Assembly: GCF_018780385.1 (NCBI RefSeq)
Contig: NZ_JADMJO010000003.1
Location: 1 to 64,000 of the forward strand
DNA from: Hydrogenophaga sp.
GTDB lineage: Bacteria > Pseudomonadota > Gammaproteobacteria > Burkholderiales > Burkholderiaceae_C
Direction: 5' to 3'
Length of the DNA: 64,000 nt
The notes beneath the pieces are model-generated. The model was not told the origin of the DNA, made no database searches, and worked only from the letters and a program-made list of their open reading frames with translations. Of the stretch, positions 47,185-55,285 are shown piece by piece. Both the position numbers and the translations under genes were made by a program. The first letter of the stretch is position 1, and every line of letters begins with the position of its first letter.

Positions 47185-48516
47185 CTAGCGCACCTCCTCG
47201 AACTGGGGCTGACCCTGTGCATCGAGGCTCACGACACGGACGCTGCGATCACCTACGGTGTAGGTCTTGCCCACCTCGTAGTTCTCGGGGCGAGAGCCTT
47301 TCGTGCGGCCAGCCTCGCCGCGGCGCACCTGGGCGGCCATGTCGACCACCTGGCCAGTGCGGTTGTCCACCACCAGCGCCGGGCCGCGCAGCTTCACGAC
47401 CCCTCCGCTACCGTCGGGCGCCGCGTATTCCTCACCAGGCACCACGGTGTAGCCGGGGTTGGCTTCGCTTTTGCCCTGCAGCGCCATCAGGGTCTGCGCC
47501 GCAGCCTTGCGCTTCGCATCGGTATCGGCTGTTACGTAGGCGCTGCGCGCGGCTTGCAACTGCTCCGACTCGGCCATGGTGTTCGCCCGAAAGCCGCGCG
47601 CGCTCGCGCTATTGAGTTCCGATTCGGCCTGACGGCGTACGCCCAGATCCGCGACGCCGCGCGCAATCTCGGTTTGGTCGGCTGTGGCCTGCCGCTTGCT
47701 GGCGCTGTTGGCCAGGCGCGAGCGCAGCAAGTCGTCCATCGTGGTCTTGCGCGGGTTCATGCCGGCGTTGAAGGCGTTGATGCCCTGGGCGTCCTTCACC
47801 TGCTTGTCGTAGGTGTAGCGCTGATCGGCCGTCATGCCGTTGCGCGGGTCGAACGGGCGATCGAGGATTGCTTTTGCTTCGCCTGGGGCCATGCCGGGCA
47901 CCACGCTGACGCCGGCGCCGCGCGGCTTGAAGCCCGCGGCCTGGGCCCCTTGGTAGTTCAGCGGGCCGCTGATGTTCTCGCCACTGAACTCCTTGATGCC
48001 ATTGGGCTGGCGGCGCACGCCAACCATGCCCAGACCAAGCGCTTGATCGCCAGAGGGAGCCACACCACCGGTGGCAGGGCCTGGCACGCCCCCAGGGGCT
48101 CGTGGGGCGGCGGCGGGGTTGGAGGTACCAGCGACACCCGATCCGTTGACTTGTGCGGCCGCACCACGGCCGTCCGCATCGGCGGCATTCAGCAGCGACA
48201 CGCCTGCTGCCAGCGGAACACTGGGCGCGAGCACGCCCTGGACAAGAGGTGAAGAAAATCCGGTGGCCACCTTGGCGGCGCCTTTCAGCAGGCCGGCGAC
48301 GACGGGCCCACCGATCGGCGCGAGGGCTGCAGCGGCATTGCTCACGCCACGGGAAAACTCGGTGCCGTTGTCGCGGGTGCCGCTACCTCCTTTCCACCCC
48401 ATAGGTGCGGAGCTGGGGATTTGGTCGACTGGGCTCTTCTTGCCGGCAAGCAGTGGGGCTGTTCCCAGACCTTGCTGGGGCTGGCGCGGCTGGGCATCTT
48501 GGGTTCGTGTGTACAT
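47185..48516 (-). CDS. Gly/Ala-rich phage structural or ejection-like protein
   Basis: 443 residues. An N-terminal Gly/Ala/Pro-rich part (about 40-180) with AAAALAPIGGPVVAGLLKGAA, a helical middle with MNPRKTTMDDLLRSRL and QATADQTEIARGVADLGVRRQA, and a C-terminal beta-like end (NYEVGKTYTVGDRSVRVVS). Reads like an internal virion, ejection or tail-fibre-base protein of podovirus-like phages, but no family was recognised. It is the only gene of that kind in the element; neighbours are replication and regulatory genes. It starts 63 bp after the P-like gene. Confidence 0.5.
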   Translation of the reverse strand: MYTRTQDAQPRQPQQGLGTAPLLAGKKSPVDQIPSSAPMGWKGGSGTRDNGTEFSRGVSNAAAALAPIGGPVVAGLLKGAAKVATGFSSPLVQGVLAPSVPLAAGVSLLNAADADGRGAAAQVNGSGVAGTSNPAAAPRAPGGVPGPATGGVAPSGDQALGLGMVGVRRQPNGIKEFSGENISGPLNYQGAQAAGFKPRGAGVSVVPGMAPGEAKAILDRPFDPRNGMTADQRYTYDKQVKDAQGINAFNAGMNPRKTTMDDLLRSRLANSASKRQATADQTEIARGVADLGVRRQAESELNSASARGFRANTMAESEQLQAARSAYVTADTDAKRKAAAQTLMALQGKSEANPGYTVVPGEEYAAPDGSGGVVKLRGPALVVDNRTGQVVDMAAQVRRGEAGRTKGSRPENYEVGKTYTVGDRSVRVVSLDAQGQPQFEEVR

Positions 48517-48579
48517 GATGGTTGTCCGGTGGGTATTTGTTGAAATGTGGGGAGAAAGCGGGCGGGAGTTCGTGGTCGG

Positions 48580-49215
48580 TCACCTCTTCCCCTTCATCGC
48601 AGAGAACTCTCGCGCAGGCACCGCTGCGGGAGATCGTTCTGGCGGTGAGACCTTGCTTTCAAGGCGGCGCAGCGTCGCGACCTCATCACCACCGGCGAGG
48701 CGAACCGCCTCGGCGATCAGCGCTCGCACGGTGTCCAGGCCTTCGCCTGGCTTGACCATGCCCATGCACACGCTGATCCTGGCGTTGTAGGTGGCCATGG
48801 CTTCGGTTCGGGCGCGCGCGGTGTATGACGACCTCAGGCCCTCCGACATGGGGATCTTGAATTGCGACTCGGGTGCAGGCCTCCGTGGCTGGATTGCTTT
48901 GCAGAGGGCCACGAACTCGGGCAGCGTCGGCGGGTACTTCGAGTGATCCACCTTGCAGCGCTCGGCCGCCGCGCGCACCACATCGCCGTCAAAGCCGTCG
49001 AGCTCGTGTTGCCAGACCACCATGGCCGACTTGATGCCGCGGTCCTTGCCCTCGGCGTCCACGTCGCCGGTGGTGTACCGCGAAAGCAGCAAGGTGCCGT
49101 ACCAGGCATGAAACAGCATGAACAGGCCTTTGACGCCGGCCTGCAGGTCTTCAGGCTGCGCCGACACCGCGCCGATTTGCGCGCCCTTGATAGCTTGGGT
49201 GATGGTTTTAGACAT
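48580..49215 (-). CDS. Lambda P-like replication protein (helicase loader type)
   Basis: 211 residues from MSKTITQAIKGAQIGAVS. The stretch GLFMLFHAWYGTLLLSRY and then HSKYPPTLPEFVALC are the pattern of the phage replication protein P family, which brings host DnaB helicase to the origin. It overlaps the O-like gene end by 8 bp, giving the classical O-P gene pair. The element thus has its own origin-firing system but depends on the host polymerase and helicase. Confidence 0.8.
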   Translation of the reverse strand: MSKTITQAIKGAQIGAVSAQPEDLQAGVKGLFMLFHAWYGTLLLSRYTTGDVDAEGKDRGIKSAMVVWQHELDGFDGDVVRAAAERCKVDHSKYPPTLPEFVALCKAIQPRRPAPESQFKIPMSEGLRSSYTARARTEAMATYNARISVCMGMVKPGEGLDTVRALIAEAVRLAGGDEVATLRRLESKVSPPERSPAAVPAREFSAMKGKR

Positions 49216-50122
49216 GGGTGGCTCCGTCGAAGATCGCTGCTGCTGCTGCGGTGAAGCGGCTCGTGGAAAGCGCTCGGCTCTGCGTCTGCCGCTCATGCGG
49301 CTTGAGCCAGTCGGCCTGGAGGCCTTGAGAGCCGCGCATACACCAGACCTGCAAGAAGGCATCGAGAGGCAGGCCGGCCGTCACAGCTTCGCGCCGGGCT
49401 CCGTCCACAACTGTCTCAGTCACGGGCGCCTTCTTGGCCTTGCGCAACGCCAGCCAGTCGACCCAGGTCTGCTCGGCAACGTCGTCCGGTCTGCCAACTC
49501 CGGCGGCGGTGCTGCGCTTGCGAGGTGCTACACCACCGTCAGGTGGTGGAGATGTAGGAATTGGAGACGGAGACGGAGACGGAGACGGAGACGGAAACGG
49601 AAACGGAAACGGAAACGGAGACGGAGATGGAGACGGAGCAATGCTGTCTTCGGCTGGTTGCATGCACCCAGCACCATCCTCGCCTGCTGCGCTCGTGCTA
49701 CCAGCATTGCAGGCAGCATCTCGGAGTGCGGCGTACTCAGGCACCTGGCGGTTCGCCTCAGCGACACCGTGATGGCGCTTGGCCGCGTTCCACTGGGCTT
49801 TTTGTGACCGCATCTTGGCCCCGGCCGCCCATGGGTTGTGCTCGGCCCAGTCATGGATCGCGCGTGTGCCGACCTCACCGTCGAGGAATCGCACCTTCGC
49901 CAGCTCGCCAATGAAGGCACCATCAGCACCTCCCCAGTCGGCCGCCAGTTCGATGTCCTCATCGGTCATGCCGCTCAAGTCCCCATCGCTGCGGTTCGAT
50001 GCAGCCCAGAGGAAGAGGCACACAAGACCCCAGCCACCGGCCGGGCCCAGCCGACGGATCAGCTTCTTCGTCTTCGGGTGCGACGGAAGGCCCGTCGAGA
50101 TTCGTGCATCGGCGGCCATCAT
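49208..50122 (-). CDS. Lambda O-like replication initiator with (Ser/Phe-Pro)n linker
   Basis: 304 residues from MMAADARISTG. The N-terminal winged-helix part (HPKTKKLIRRLGPAGGWGLV, then DIELAADWGGADGAFIGELA) is typical of phage replication initiator proteins of the O type. The middle (about residues 163-188) is a run of Ser-Pro and Phe-Pro dipeptides coded by 12 hexanucleotide units. The C-terminal part (about 205-300) should bind the P-like partner. It overlaps the P-like gene. Because the lambda origin lies inside O, the hexamer block may also be part of the origin. This is inference. Confidence 0.75.
   Translation of the reverse strand: MMAADARISTGLPSHPKTKKLIRRLGPAGGWGLVCLFLWAASNRSDGDLSGMTDEDIELAADWGGADGAFIGELAKVRFLDGEVGTRAIHDWAEHNPWAAGAKMRSQKAQWNAAKRHHGVAEANRQVPEYAALRDAACNAGSTSAAGEDGAGCMQPAEDSIAPSPSPSPFPFPFPFPSPSPSPSPSPIPTSPPPDGGVAPRKRSTAAGVGRPDDVAEQTWVDWLALRKAKKAPVTETVVDGARREAVTAGLPLDAFLQVWCMRGSQGLQADWLKPHERQTQSRALSTSRFTAAAAAIFDGATHV
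49563..49634. repeat. 12-unit hexanucleotide tandem repeat inside the O-like gene
   Basis: Plus strand: 5 x GGAGAC, 4 x GGAAAC, then GGAGAC, GGAGAT, GGAGAC. On the coding strand these give Ser-Pro and Phe-Pro dipeptides. Since the unit is six bases, gain or loss keeps frame and varies only linker length. Confidence 0.9.
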
Positions 50123-50502
50123 GGAACCACCTTGCTGCCGGTTCGGATGACATGCCGCGGCTGCTTGCGCAGTTTCGGCTCGGTGTCAAGGACATAGAGT
50201 GCCGAACGCGTGTGCTCAAAGCCATCTTGATCCCAAAGGGTCACGCGCTCTGTACGAATCACGTATCCAAAACGATCGCGCAACTCCTTCACGCGAGCGG
50301 CACATGAGTACGCGCCGAGTCTCCGGAGCTCGTACGAGGTCTTGGGGCCGGTGCGCAGTGCATCAAGAATGCGCTGGCGCTGGGCTTCCGCAGTCGTGCT
50401 CTTCGCACTACACTTAGCGTTGTCCGTTTTCTTATTTCCCTGAAAGCCCCCGGCCTGGCCGCCTGGGGCTTTTGCTTTTTCTGGGTGGTCGTTCCGGTTC
50501 AT
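50119..50502 (-). CDS. Winged-helix (HTH_39-like) regulator
   Basis: 127 residues from MNRNDHPEKAKAPGG. Residues about 40-75 (AEAQRQRILDALRTGPKTSYE then LRRLGAYSCAARVKELRDRFG) fit a helix-turn-helix of the HTH_39 type common in phage and satellite genes. The C-terminal part (WDQDGFEHTRSALYVLDT) is beta-like. The ATG overlaps the stop of the gene at 50732 and its own end overlaps the O-like gene start by 4 bp, showing coupling in the replication operon. Confidence 0.7.
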   Translation of the reverse strand: MNRNDHPEKAKAPGGQAGGFQGNKKTDNAKCSAKSTTAEAQRQRILDALRTGPKTSYELRRLGAYSCAARVKELRDRFGYVIRTERVTLWDQDGFEHTRSALYVLDTEPKLRKQPRHVIRTGSKVVP

Positions 50503-50732
50503 CGCGAACCTCCGATCTGCGCCAAGAACTCCAGAACGGTTGGCCAGGAGTCGAAAGACCGGGCGTGACCCCAGCGACTGACCACCCATGAGTCTTTGCC
50601 GTCTGCGCCGCGGCCGCCGGCAATCAGCGCATGGCCACGAAGTGCGTACTCGGCGCGGGCATTTGCAAACGATTTTTGACTTGGATGGTGACCCGTGACG
50701 AGGTCCTCTGATGTCGCAACCAGGGCGGTCAT
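50499..50732 (-). CDS. Small phage-type protein, 77 residues, unknown function
   Basis: 77 residues (MTALVATSEDLVTGHHPSQK), overlapping the stop of the AlpA-like gene and the start of the winged-helix gene by 4 bp on each side. No family recognised. The coupling supports it as a real gene. Confidence 0.6.
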   Translation of the reverse strand: MTALVATSEDLVTGHHPSQKSFANARAEYALRGHALIAGGRGADGKDSWVVSRWGHARSFDSWPTVLEFLAQIGGSR

Positions 50733-50938
50733 GCTGACCCCTGCCCAGCCAAAAGGCGGCGGATGTCACCGACCTTGAAGCGCGTGCACTTGGCGCCGAG
50801 GCGTACGGGCTTCGGGAAGTCAGGCTCGAGACTCGTGCGCCGCCAGACGGTCGAGGGTGCGATGCCGGCGAGAGTGCGAAAGGCCGTCACCGGCAAAAGA
50901 GCCGAATCGGGCAGAGAGTCGAAATTTTTGAGATCCAT
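50729..50938 (-). CDS. AlpA-like regulator or excisionase
   Basis: 69 residues from MDLKNFDSLPDSALLPVT. A MerR-like winged helix: LPVTAFRTLAGIAPSTVWRRT then DFPKPVRLGAKCTRFKVGDIRRLLA. AlpA proteins switch on replication and excision genes in P4-like satellites and in phage-inducible islands. It is the first gene of the replication operon, at the end of the element opposite to int. An upstream in-frame ATG 24 codons away gives no better match. Confidence 0.75.
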   Translation of the reverse strand: MDLKNFDSLPDSALLPVTAFRTLAGIAPSTVWRRTSLEPDFPKPVRLGAKCTRFKVGDIRRLLAGQGSA

Positions 50939-51010
50939 GTTGCGTCCTGGTGCGCAACGCCTGGTGGTGATCAAACACCGGACGCTGCGCGGGTTGAAAA
51001 CTGCGCGCAA

Positions 51011-51187
51011 CAGGAAATGTCTACCTCAGTTCAGAAAAAATGAAACCCTAGTGGGGGTCATCGAGGCGGACTGGCATCGTACGGATGCATTGCTCGCCGA
51101 CAAAGGACTGCCGGCTCAGCCCGGGGAACCGAGCCTTCAGGGCCCGCGCAAGTCGGTGATACTGCGTCTTTCCTCGAAAGGAGTGGT
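51011..51187. promoter_or_regulatory. Divergent control region between AlpA-like operon and the 51188 gene
   Basis: 177 bp with several TGCGC-containing repeats (TGCGCAACGCC, CTGCGCGGGTTG, CTGCGCGCAACA, about 50950-51010 into the region) and an imperfect palindrome around TGGTGATCAAACACC. Probably carries operators for an element repressor. No coding frame is supported. Confidence 0.4.
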
Positions 51188-51382
51188 ATGCAGTTGGAAA
51201 TGGGTGACGTGAAGTTGCACACCGTGGAAATTGAAGGGGTGGCCTACACAATCCGGATCGGGTACGTCCCCAACGGGTTTTGGTGGAAGTGCGCTGGAGG
51301 CTTCGATTGCGACGGAGTCAAATCGAATCGCGAAGTCGCGTTGGCGGATGCAATCGCTGAGATCAAGGCCCGTAGCCTGTAG
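51188..51382 (+). CDS. Small 64-residue protein, unknown function
   Basis: 64 residues from ATG preceded by AAAGGAG. MQLEMGDVKLHTVEIEGVAY, with TIRIGYVPNGFWWKCAGGFD, looks like a small beta-barrel protein. It is the only element gene on the plus strand near attR, divergent from the AlpA operon. Possibly the counterpart regulator or a recombination helper; no family recognised. Confidence 0.55.
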   Translation: MQLEMGDVKLHTVEIEGVAYTIRIGYVPNGFWWKCAGGFDCDGVKSNREVALADAIAEIKARSL

Positions 51383-51601
51383 GGCCGTCGAGCGCGGCCG
51401 CTCCGCGTGAAGCGTGGGAATGGCCTCGGCGCCGCCACAAGCTGGTAGAACCGGCTCGCGCACTAATCAGCCCTGGCGCGTGTGGTGGATGGCAGGTTGG
51501 CGGTCAAAGGCGCTTCTCCCGTCGTGCTGTCGACCTGATCCAAACGGCCTGCAGACCAGCCGTGTCTCAGCGACCCAACAGTCAGGGCACTTTTGGTTTT
51601 C

Positions 51602-51621
51602 GCGGTATTTTTCACGGTACC
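51602..51621. promoter_or_regulatory. GCGGTAT/CGGTACC repeats near attR (candidate arm sites)
   Basis: GCGGTAT (51602-51608) and ACGGTACC (51614-51621), 12 bp apart, matching the GCGGTATC repeats beside attL. Candidates for integrase arm-type binding on the right side. Confidence 0.45.
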
Positions 51622-51672
51622 CATGGACTTCATCCGGCTGAAAGCTAGCCTACATGCGGTCTGCAGGCCGAT

Positions 51673-51694
51673 GTTCGAGTCCCTCCGGGCGCCA
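51673..51694 (+). repeat. attR: copy of tRNA-Arg 3' end with 2-nt deletion
   Basis: GTTCGAGTCCCTCCGGGC, identical to attL over 18 bp, then GCCA. Compared with the tRNA end (AGGCCA) the bases AG are missing, so this copy is not functional and has drifted after integration. It marks the right boundary of the element. Confidence 0.85.
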
Positions 51695-51701
51695 ACCCTT
51701 T

Positions 51702-52334
51702 TCAGGGCGCGGTCCGCTTGGTGGTCGCCAGAAGCCCCGCAGCCAAAAGAAAAACAACGCCGGTGACACGGTTGAAAGCCTGGGCGCGGCGCGGCTGTTG
51801 AAGCCACTGCCTGGCACGCGCCGCGGTCAGTGCGTAGACAGAAAGCCAGAAGAGTTCGAAGAAGACAAACGTGACTCCGAGGATCACGAACTGCGTTGCT
51901 TGCGGCGCCGAAGGCTCGATGAACTGAGGAAAGAGCGCGCCAAAGAACAGCAACGCTTTCGGGTTGCTGGCTCCCACCAGAAGGCCGCGCGCAAACAGCG
52001 ACTGGGCGTTGCCGGCGCGCAAATCGTCACTGGGAACGTTCAGGCTTGATGCCTTGGACAACAAAGACGTCACACCCAGGTAAGCGAGGTAGGCAGCACC
52101 CAACCACTTGAGCGTTGAGAAAAGCACCTCCGACGCAGCGAGGGCGGCCCCCAGCCCAAGCATGGAAAGGCACATGAGGCCAGCAATGGCTGTCGTGCTT
52201 CCGAACGCCGCCGCCAGCGCACGGCGTGGGCCGTGCTGAACCGACGTTGAAATGCACATGAGCACGCTGGGCCCGGGGGTGACAGTCAGTACGAGTACGG
52301 CTGCCACGTACAGCAACCAAGTGGAAAGTGTCAT
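51702..52334 (-). CDS. LysE-family amino-acid exporter
   Basis: 210 residues, six hydrophobic segments, starting MTLSTWLLYVAAVLVLTVTPGPSVLM with the TPGP signature of LysE/RhtB exporters. Exports amino acids or related metabolites; substrate not readable. It is the first chromosomal gene after attR, and diverges from a flavodoxin gene. An upstream in-frame ATG was rejected because the extension is not membrane-like. Confidence 0.92.
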   Translation of the reverse strand: MTLSTWLLYVAAVLVLTVTPGPSVLMCISTSVQHGPRRALAAAFGSTTAIAGLMCLSMLGLGAALAASEVLFSTLKWLGAAYLAYLGVTSLLSKASSLNVPSDDLRAGNAQSLFARGLLVGASNPKALLFFGALFPQFIEPSAPQATQFVILGVTFVFFELFWLSVYALTAARARQWLQQPRRAQAFNRVTGVVFLLAAGLLATTKRTAP

Positions 52335-52512
52335 GAGATGGGCGTTGGATGAAAGTGGGACCCCACACTGGGGCGCTGCGTCGTGCGCGATTTTCGCTGA
52401 TGGCGATACGCTCCCGGCGGAAAGCAGCGCGCCGATCTGGCGGGAGGTCCAAAGATCGGGGTTTCCCCGGGTGGTTTGCAATAAAACATGAAGTATATTG
52501 CGTGCACTTCAT

Positions 52513-52986
52513 ATGAGCACCCCTTCCAAACTTCTCATCCTGGTTGGCACCATGACCAACACCGCCGAGCATGTGGCTCAGGCCATCGAGATGGGTTGCG
52601 CCGATTTGATGCCGTCCATTGAAGTCCGGCTGATGGAAGGTCTGGACATCCGGGTTTTTGAGGAAGATGCACTTTACGTCATCTGCTCATCCACCCACGG
52701 CTCGGGCGATGTGCCCGACAACGCCCACCATCTGTACGAATCCCTGGCCAGCGAGCCCAGGTACCTGGGCTCGGTGCGCTACGGCGTCATCGCCCTGGGC
52801 GACAGCGCCTACGCCCAGACGTTCTGCAACGGCGGCTTGCAGTTCGACGAACGTCTGGCGGATCTGGGCGCGGTGCGCATTGGTGAGGTGTTTCGCCACG
52901 ACGCGTCGGCTGGTACCGAACCCGAGGTGGTTTGCACGGCCTGGGCGCGCGAGTGGCTGGCCCTCGCCTTGCATGCCACGGTCTGA
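52513..52986 (+). CDS. Flavodoxin-like protein
   Basis: 157 residues from [20 protein letters not shown]. The FMN-phosphate loop is [12 protein letters not shown] (about residues 10-21), and the FMN-ring loops include [14 protein letters not shown] (about 61-74) and [14 protein letters not shown] (about 95-108). A small electron-transfer flavodoxin of the MioC/CysJ-like type; partner unknown. Divergent from lysE, with 178 bp between. Confidence 0.88.
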   Translation: MSTPSKLLILVGTMTNTAEHVAQAIEMGCADLMPSIEVRLMEGLDIRVFEEDALYVICSSTHGSGDVPDNAHHLYESLASEPRYLGSVRYGVIALGDSAYAQTFCNGGLQFDERLADLGAVRIGEVFRHDASAGTEPEVVCTAWAREWLALALHATV

Positions 52987-53121
52987 AGCCGAGCACCTCC
53001 GATTCACATATAAATAGTTCAAGCCTCAAGTACGGGTTATTCTGTATCGTCAATCGCGACCTCGCCGTCTACAGTGCCCTGACACCCCACAGCTTTCCGC
53101 CAACCCAACTGGAGATCCTCA

Positions 53122-54309
53122 ATGACCACTCGCCGACTTGTCCTGACCCGCAGCGCTGCCGTGATCGGCGCCGCGTCCACCGGCCTGCTGCTGCCCGAAA
53201 TCGTGCGCGCACAGTCGGACAAGGTCCGTGTGGGTTTCATGCTGCCCTACACCGGCACCTTCGCCCAGTTGGGGGTGGCGATTGAAAACGGTTTCCGCAT
53301 GGCACTCAACGAACAGGGCGGCAAGCTCGGTGGCCGCGAGGTCGAGTTCTTCAAGGTCGATGACGAATCCAACCCGGCCAAGGGCATCGAGAATGCCACC
53401 CGCCTGGTGCAGCGCGACAAGGTCGACGTGCTCGTGGGCACCGTGCACTCCGGCGTGCAGATGGGCATTCACAAAGTGGCGCGCGACAGCGGCGTGCTCA
53501 GCCTGATCCCCAACGCCGGCGTGCACGTGGCCACCCGCGCCCAGTGCTCCCCCAACGTCTTCCGCACCTCGTTCACCAATTCCCAGCCCACGCTGGCGCT
53601 GGGCAAGGCCATGATGGAACGCGGCCACAAGAAGGCCGTGTGGATCACCTGGAACTACGCGGCTGGCGACGAGGCGTTTGAAGGTTTCGAGAAGAGCTAC
53701 ACCGAGGCCGGCGGCACCATCATCAAGAAGCTGGGTCTGCCCTTCCCCAACGTGGAATTCCAGGCGCTGCTGACCGAGATCGCCTCGCTCAATCCCGATG
53801 CCGTGGCGTGCTTCTTTGCGGGTGGCGGCGCGGCCAAGTTCCTGCGCGACTTCGCGGCAGCCGGCCTCAACAAGAACATCCAGCTCTACGGCTCGGGCTT
53901 CCTGACCGAGGGTGTGCTGGATGCCGCCGGTGATGCCGCCAACGGCGTGCTGACCACCATGCACTACAGCGATTCGCTGGACACGCCGCGCAACAAGAAA
54001 TTCCGCCTCGACTACGCCAAGACCTTCAAGCTGCAGCCCGACGTCTACGCCGTGCAGGGCTACGACACAGGCTTGTTGCTCGTCAAAGGGGCCAACGCTG
54101 TGAAGGGCGACCTGAGCAACAAGCCAGCGCTGTACGCCGCCATGAACGGCGCGGAGATCGACAGCCCGCGTGGCAAGTGGAAGATGAGCGCGGCCCACAA
54201 CCCGATCCAGGACATGTACCTGCGCAAGGTCGAGAACAAGGAAAACAAGGTGATCGGCATTGCACAGAAGGCCGTGGCCGACCCGGCCACCGGCTGCCGC
54301 ATGGGCTGA
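53122..54309 (+). CDS. ABC transporter substrate-binding protein (branched-chain amino acid/aromatic acid type)
   Basis: 395-residue periplasmic protein with Tat- or Sec-type signal (MTTRRLVLTRSAAVIGAAST, with RR), likely cleaved near ARAQ. Peripla_BP_6-type fold: KVRVGFMLPYTGTFAQLG and later YGSGFLTEGVLDAAGDAANG. First gene of a five-gene transporter operon (permeases, two ATPases). Located beside pobA and an IclR regulator, as hba/benzoate transporter genes are elsewhere, so 4-hydroxybenzoate or a related aromatic acid is the likely cargo. That substrate is inference. Confidence 0.9.
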   Translation: MTTRRLVLTRSAAVIGAASTGLLLPEIVRAQSDKVRVGFMLPYTGTFAQLGVAIENGFRMALNEQGGKLGGREVEFFKVDDESNPAKGIENATRLVQRDKVDVLVGTVHSGVQMGIHKVARDSGVLSLIPNAGVHVATRAQCSPNVFRTSFTNSQPTLALGKAMMERGHKKAVWITWNYAAGDEAFEGFEKSYTEAGGTIIKKLGLPFPNVEFQALLTEIASLNPDAVACFFAGGGAAKFLRDFAAAGLNKNIQLYGSGFLTEGVLDAAGDAANGVLTTMHYSDSLDTPRNKKFRLDYAKTFKLQPDVYAVQGYDTGLLLVKGANAVKGDLSNKPALYAAMNGAEIDSPRGKWKMSAAHNPIQDMYLRKVENKENKVIGIAQKAVADPATGCRMG

Positions 54310-54421
54310 AGCCGGGCGGACCTGCGCCCGATCCGGGCGGGTCGCACCCAGGGCCGGCGCCTCACGGGCGCTGGCCTGTTTTTTGCACGCTTTCAAGATC
54401 CCACGACCCACCTGCTCGCCC

Positions 54422-55285
54422 ATGGATTTCGCCAACTTCCTCATCCAGCTGCTCAACAGCCTGCAATACGGCCTGTTGCTGTTCATGCTGGCCGCGGGCC
54501 TCACGCTGATCTTCGGGATCATGGGTGTGGTCAACCTCGCACACGGCAGCTTCTACATGCTGGGCGCCTACCTCGCGTGGTTCCTGGTGGGCCAGTTGGA
54601 CAGTCTGGTGCTGGCCATCGTGCTGGGCACAGTGATCGCCGTGGCGCTGGGCTGGCTGCTGGAATGGACCCTGTTCCGGCACTTCTACCACCGCGACCAC
54701 CTCGACCAGGTGCTGCTCACCTTCGGCCTGATCTACATCTTTGAAGAGGTGCGCTCCATCCTCTGGGGCGATGACGTGCACGCGGTGCAAGTGCCCGAGG
54801 TGCTGAACTGGTCGATCCCGCTGACCGAGAACCTCTCGTACCCGGTGTACCGGCTGGTGATGTCGGGCGTGTGCATTGCGCTGGCACTCGGCCTGTATCT
54901 GCTGATCTCCAAGACGCGTCTGGGCATGAAGATCCGAGCCGGGGCGTTCAACCGCGAGATGACCGAGTCGCTGGGCATCAACATCCGCCTCATCCACGGC
55001 GTGGTGTTCGCCCTGGGCGTGGCATTGGCCGCCATCGCCGGCATGATCGCCTCGCCCATTGCAAGCGTCTACCCGGGCATGGGCAACTCGGTGCTGATCA
55101 TGTGTTTCGTGGTCGTCGTTATCGGTGGTATCGGTTCGGTGCGCGGCGCCCTCGTCGCGGCACTGCTCGTGGGCCTGGTGGACACGTTCGGCAAGGTGCT
55201 GGTGCCACAGATCGCTGGCATGGCGGTTTACATGCTGATGGCGGCGGTGCTGCTCTACAAGCCCGAAGGGCTCTTCAAACAATGA
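54422..55285 (+). CDS. livH: Branched-chain-type ABC permease LivH-like
   Basis: 287-residue integral membrane permease with eight or so hydrophobic segments (e.g. YGLLLFMLAAGLTLIFGIMGV then NLAHGSFYMLGAYLAWFL). Start at MDFANFLIQLL; a longer in-frame start was rejected. The stop overlaps the livM start by 4 nt (ATGA). Confidence 0.95.
   Translation: MDFANFLIQLLNSLQYGLLLFMLAAGLTLIFGIMGVVNLAHGSFYMLGAYLAWFLVGQLDSLVLAIVLGTVIAVALGWLLEWTLFRHFYHRDHLDQVLLTFGLIYIFEEVRSILWGDDVHAVQVPEVLNWSIPLTENLSYPVYRLVMSGVCIALALGLYLLISKTRLGMKIRAGAFNREMTESLGINIRLIHGVVFALGVALAAIAGMIASPIASVYPGMGNSVLIMCFVVVVIGGIGSVRGALVAALLVGLVDTFGKVLVPQIAGMAVYMLMAAVLLYKPEGLFKQ

Larger units (their letters stand above)
38211..51694. mobile_element. 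13.5-kb tRNA-Arg-integrated phage-satellite-like element
   Basis: Bounded by direct repeats of the tRNA-Arg 3' end (attL 38211-38234, attR 51673-51694). Contains a DUF4102-type tyrosine recombinase beside attL, an AlpA-like gene and an O/P-type replication module beside attR, and cargo of mostly unknown genes between. No terminase, portal, major capsid, tail or lysis genes are visible, so it cannot make virions alone; one gene (47185-48516) reads like a structural or ejection protein. The middle (about 39.8-46.2 kb) appears richer in A+T than the chromosome on either side, judged by eye. Best described as a phage-satellite or reduced prophage; full excision ability is untested. Confidence 0.82.
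51383..51701. other. Right end of the element and flank: no gene
   Basis: 319 bp between the 64-residue gene and lysE. Holds arm-like repeats (51602-51621) and attR (51673-51694). No ORF of known type and no terminator is supported. Element DNA ends at attR. Confidence 0.7.

Noticed and set aside
49563-49634. CRISPR or transposon-end repeat
   Set aside because: Simple hexanucleotide microsatellite inside a coding region, no spacer structure.
38211-51694. Complete functional prophage
   Set aside because: No terminase, portal, capsid, tail or lysis gene could be recognised in the 13.5 kb; only replication, integration and cargo are seen.
51661-51700. A second tRNA gene at attR
   Set aside because: Only the T-arm and 3' acceptor part is present, with a 2-nt deletion; no anticodon arm or 5' half precedes it.
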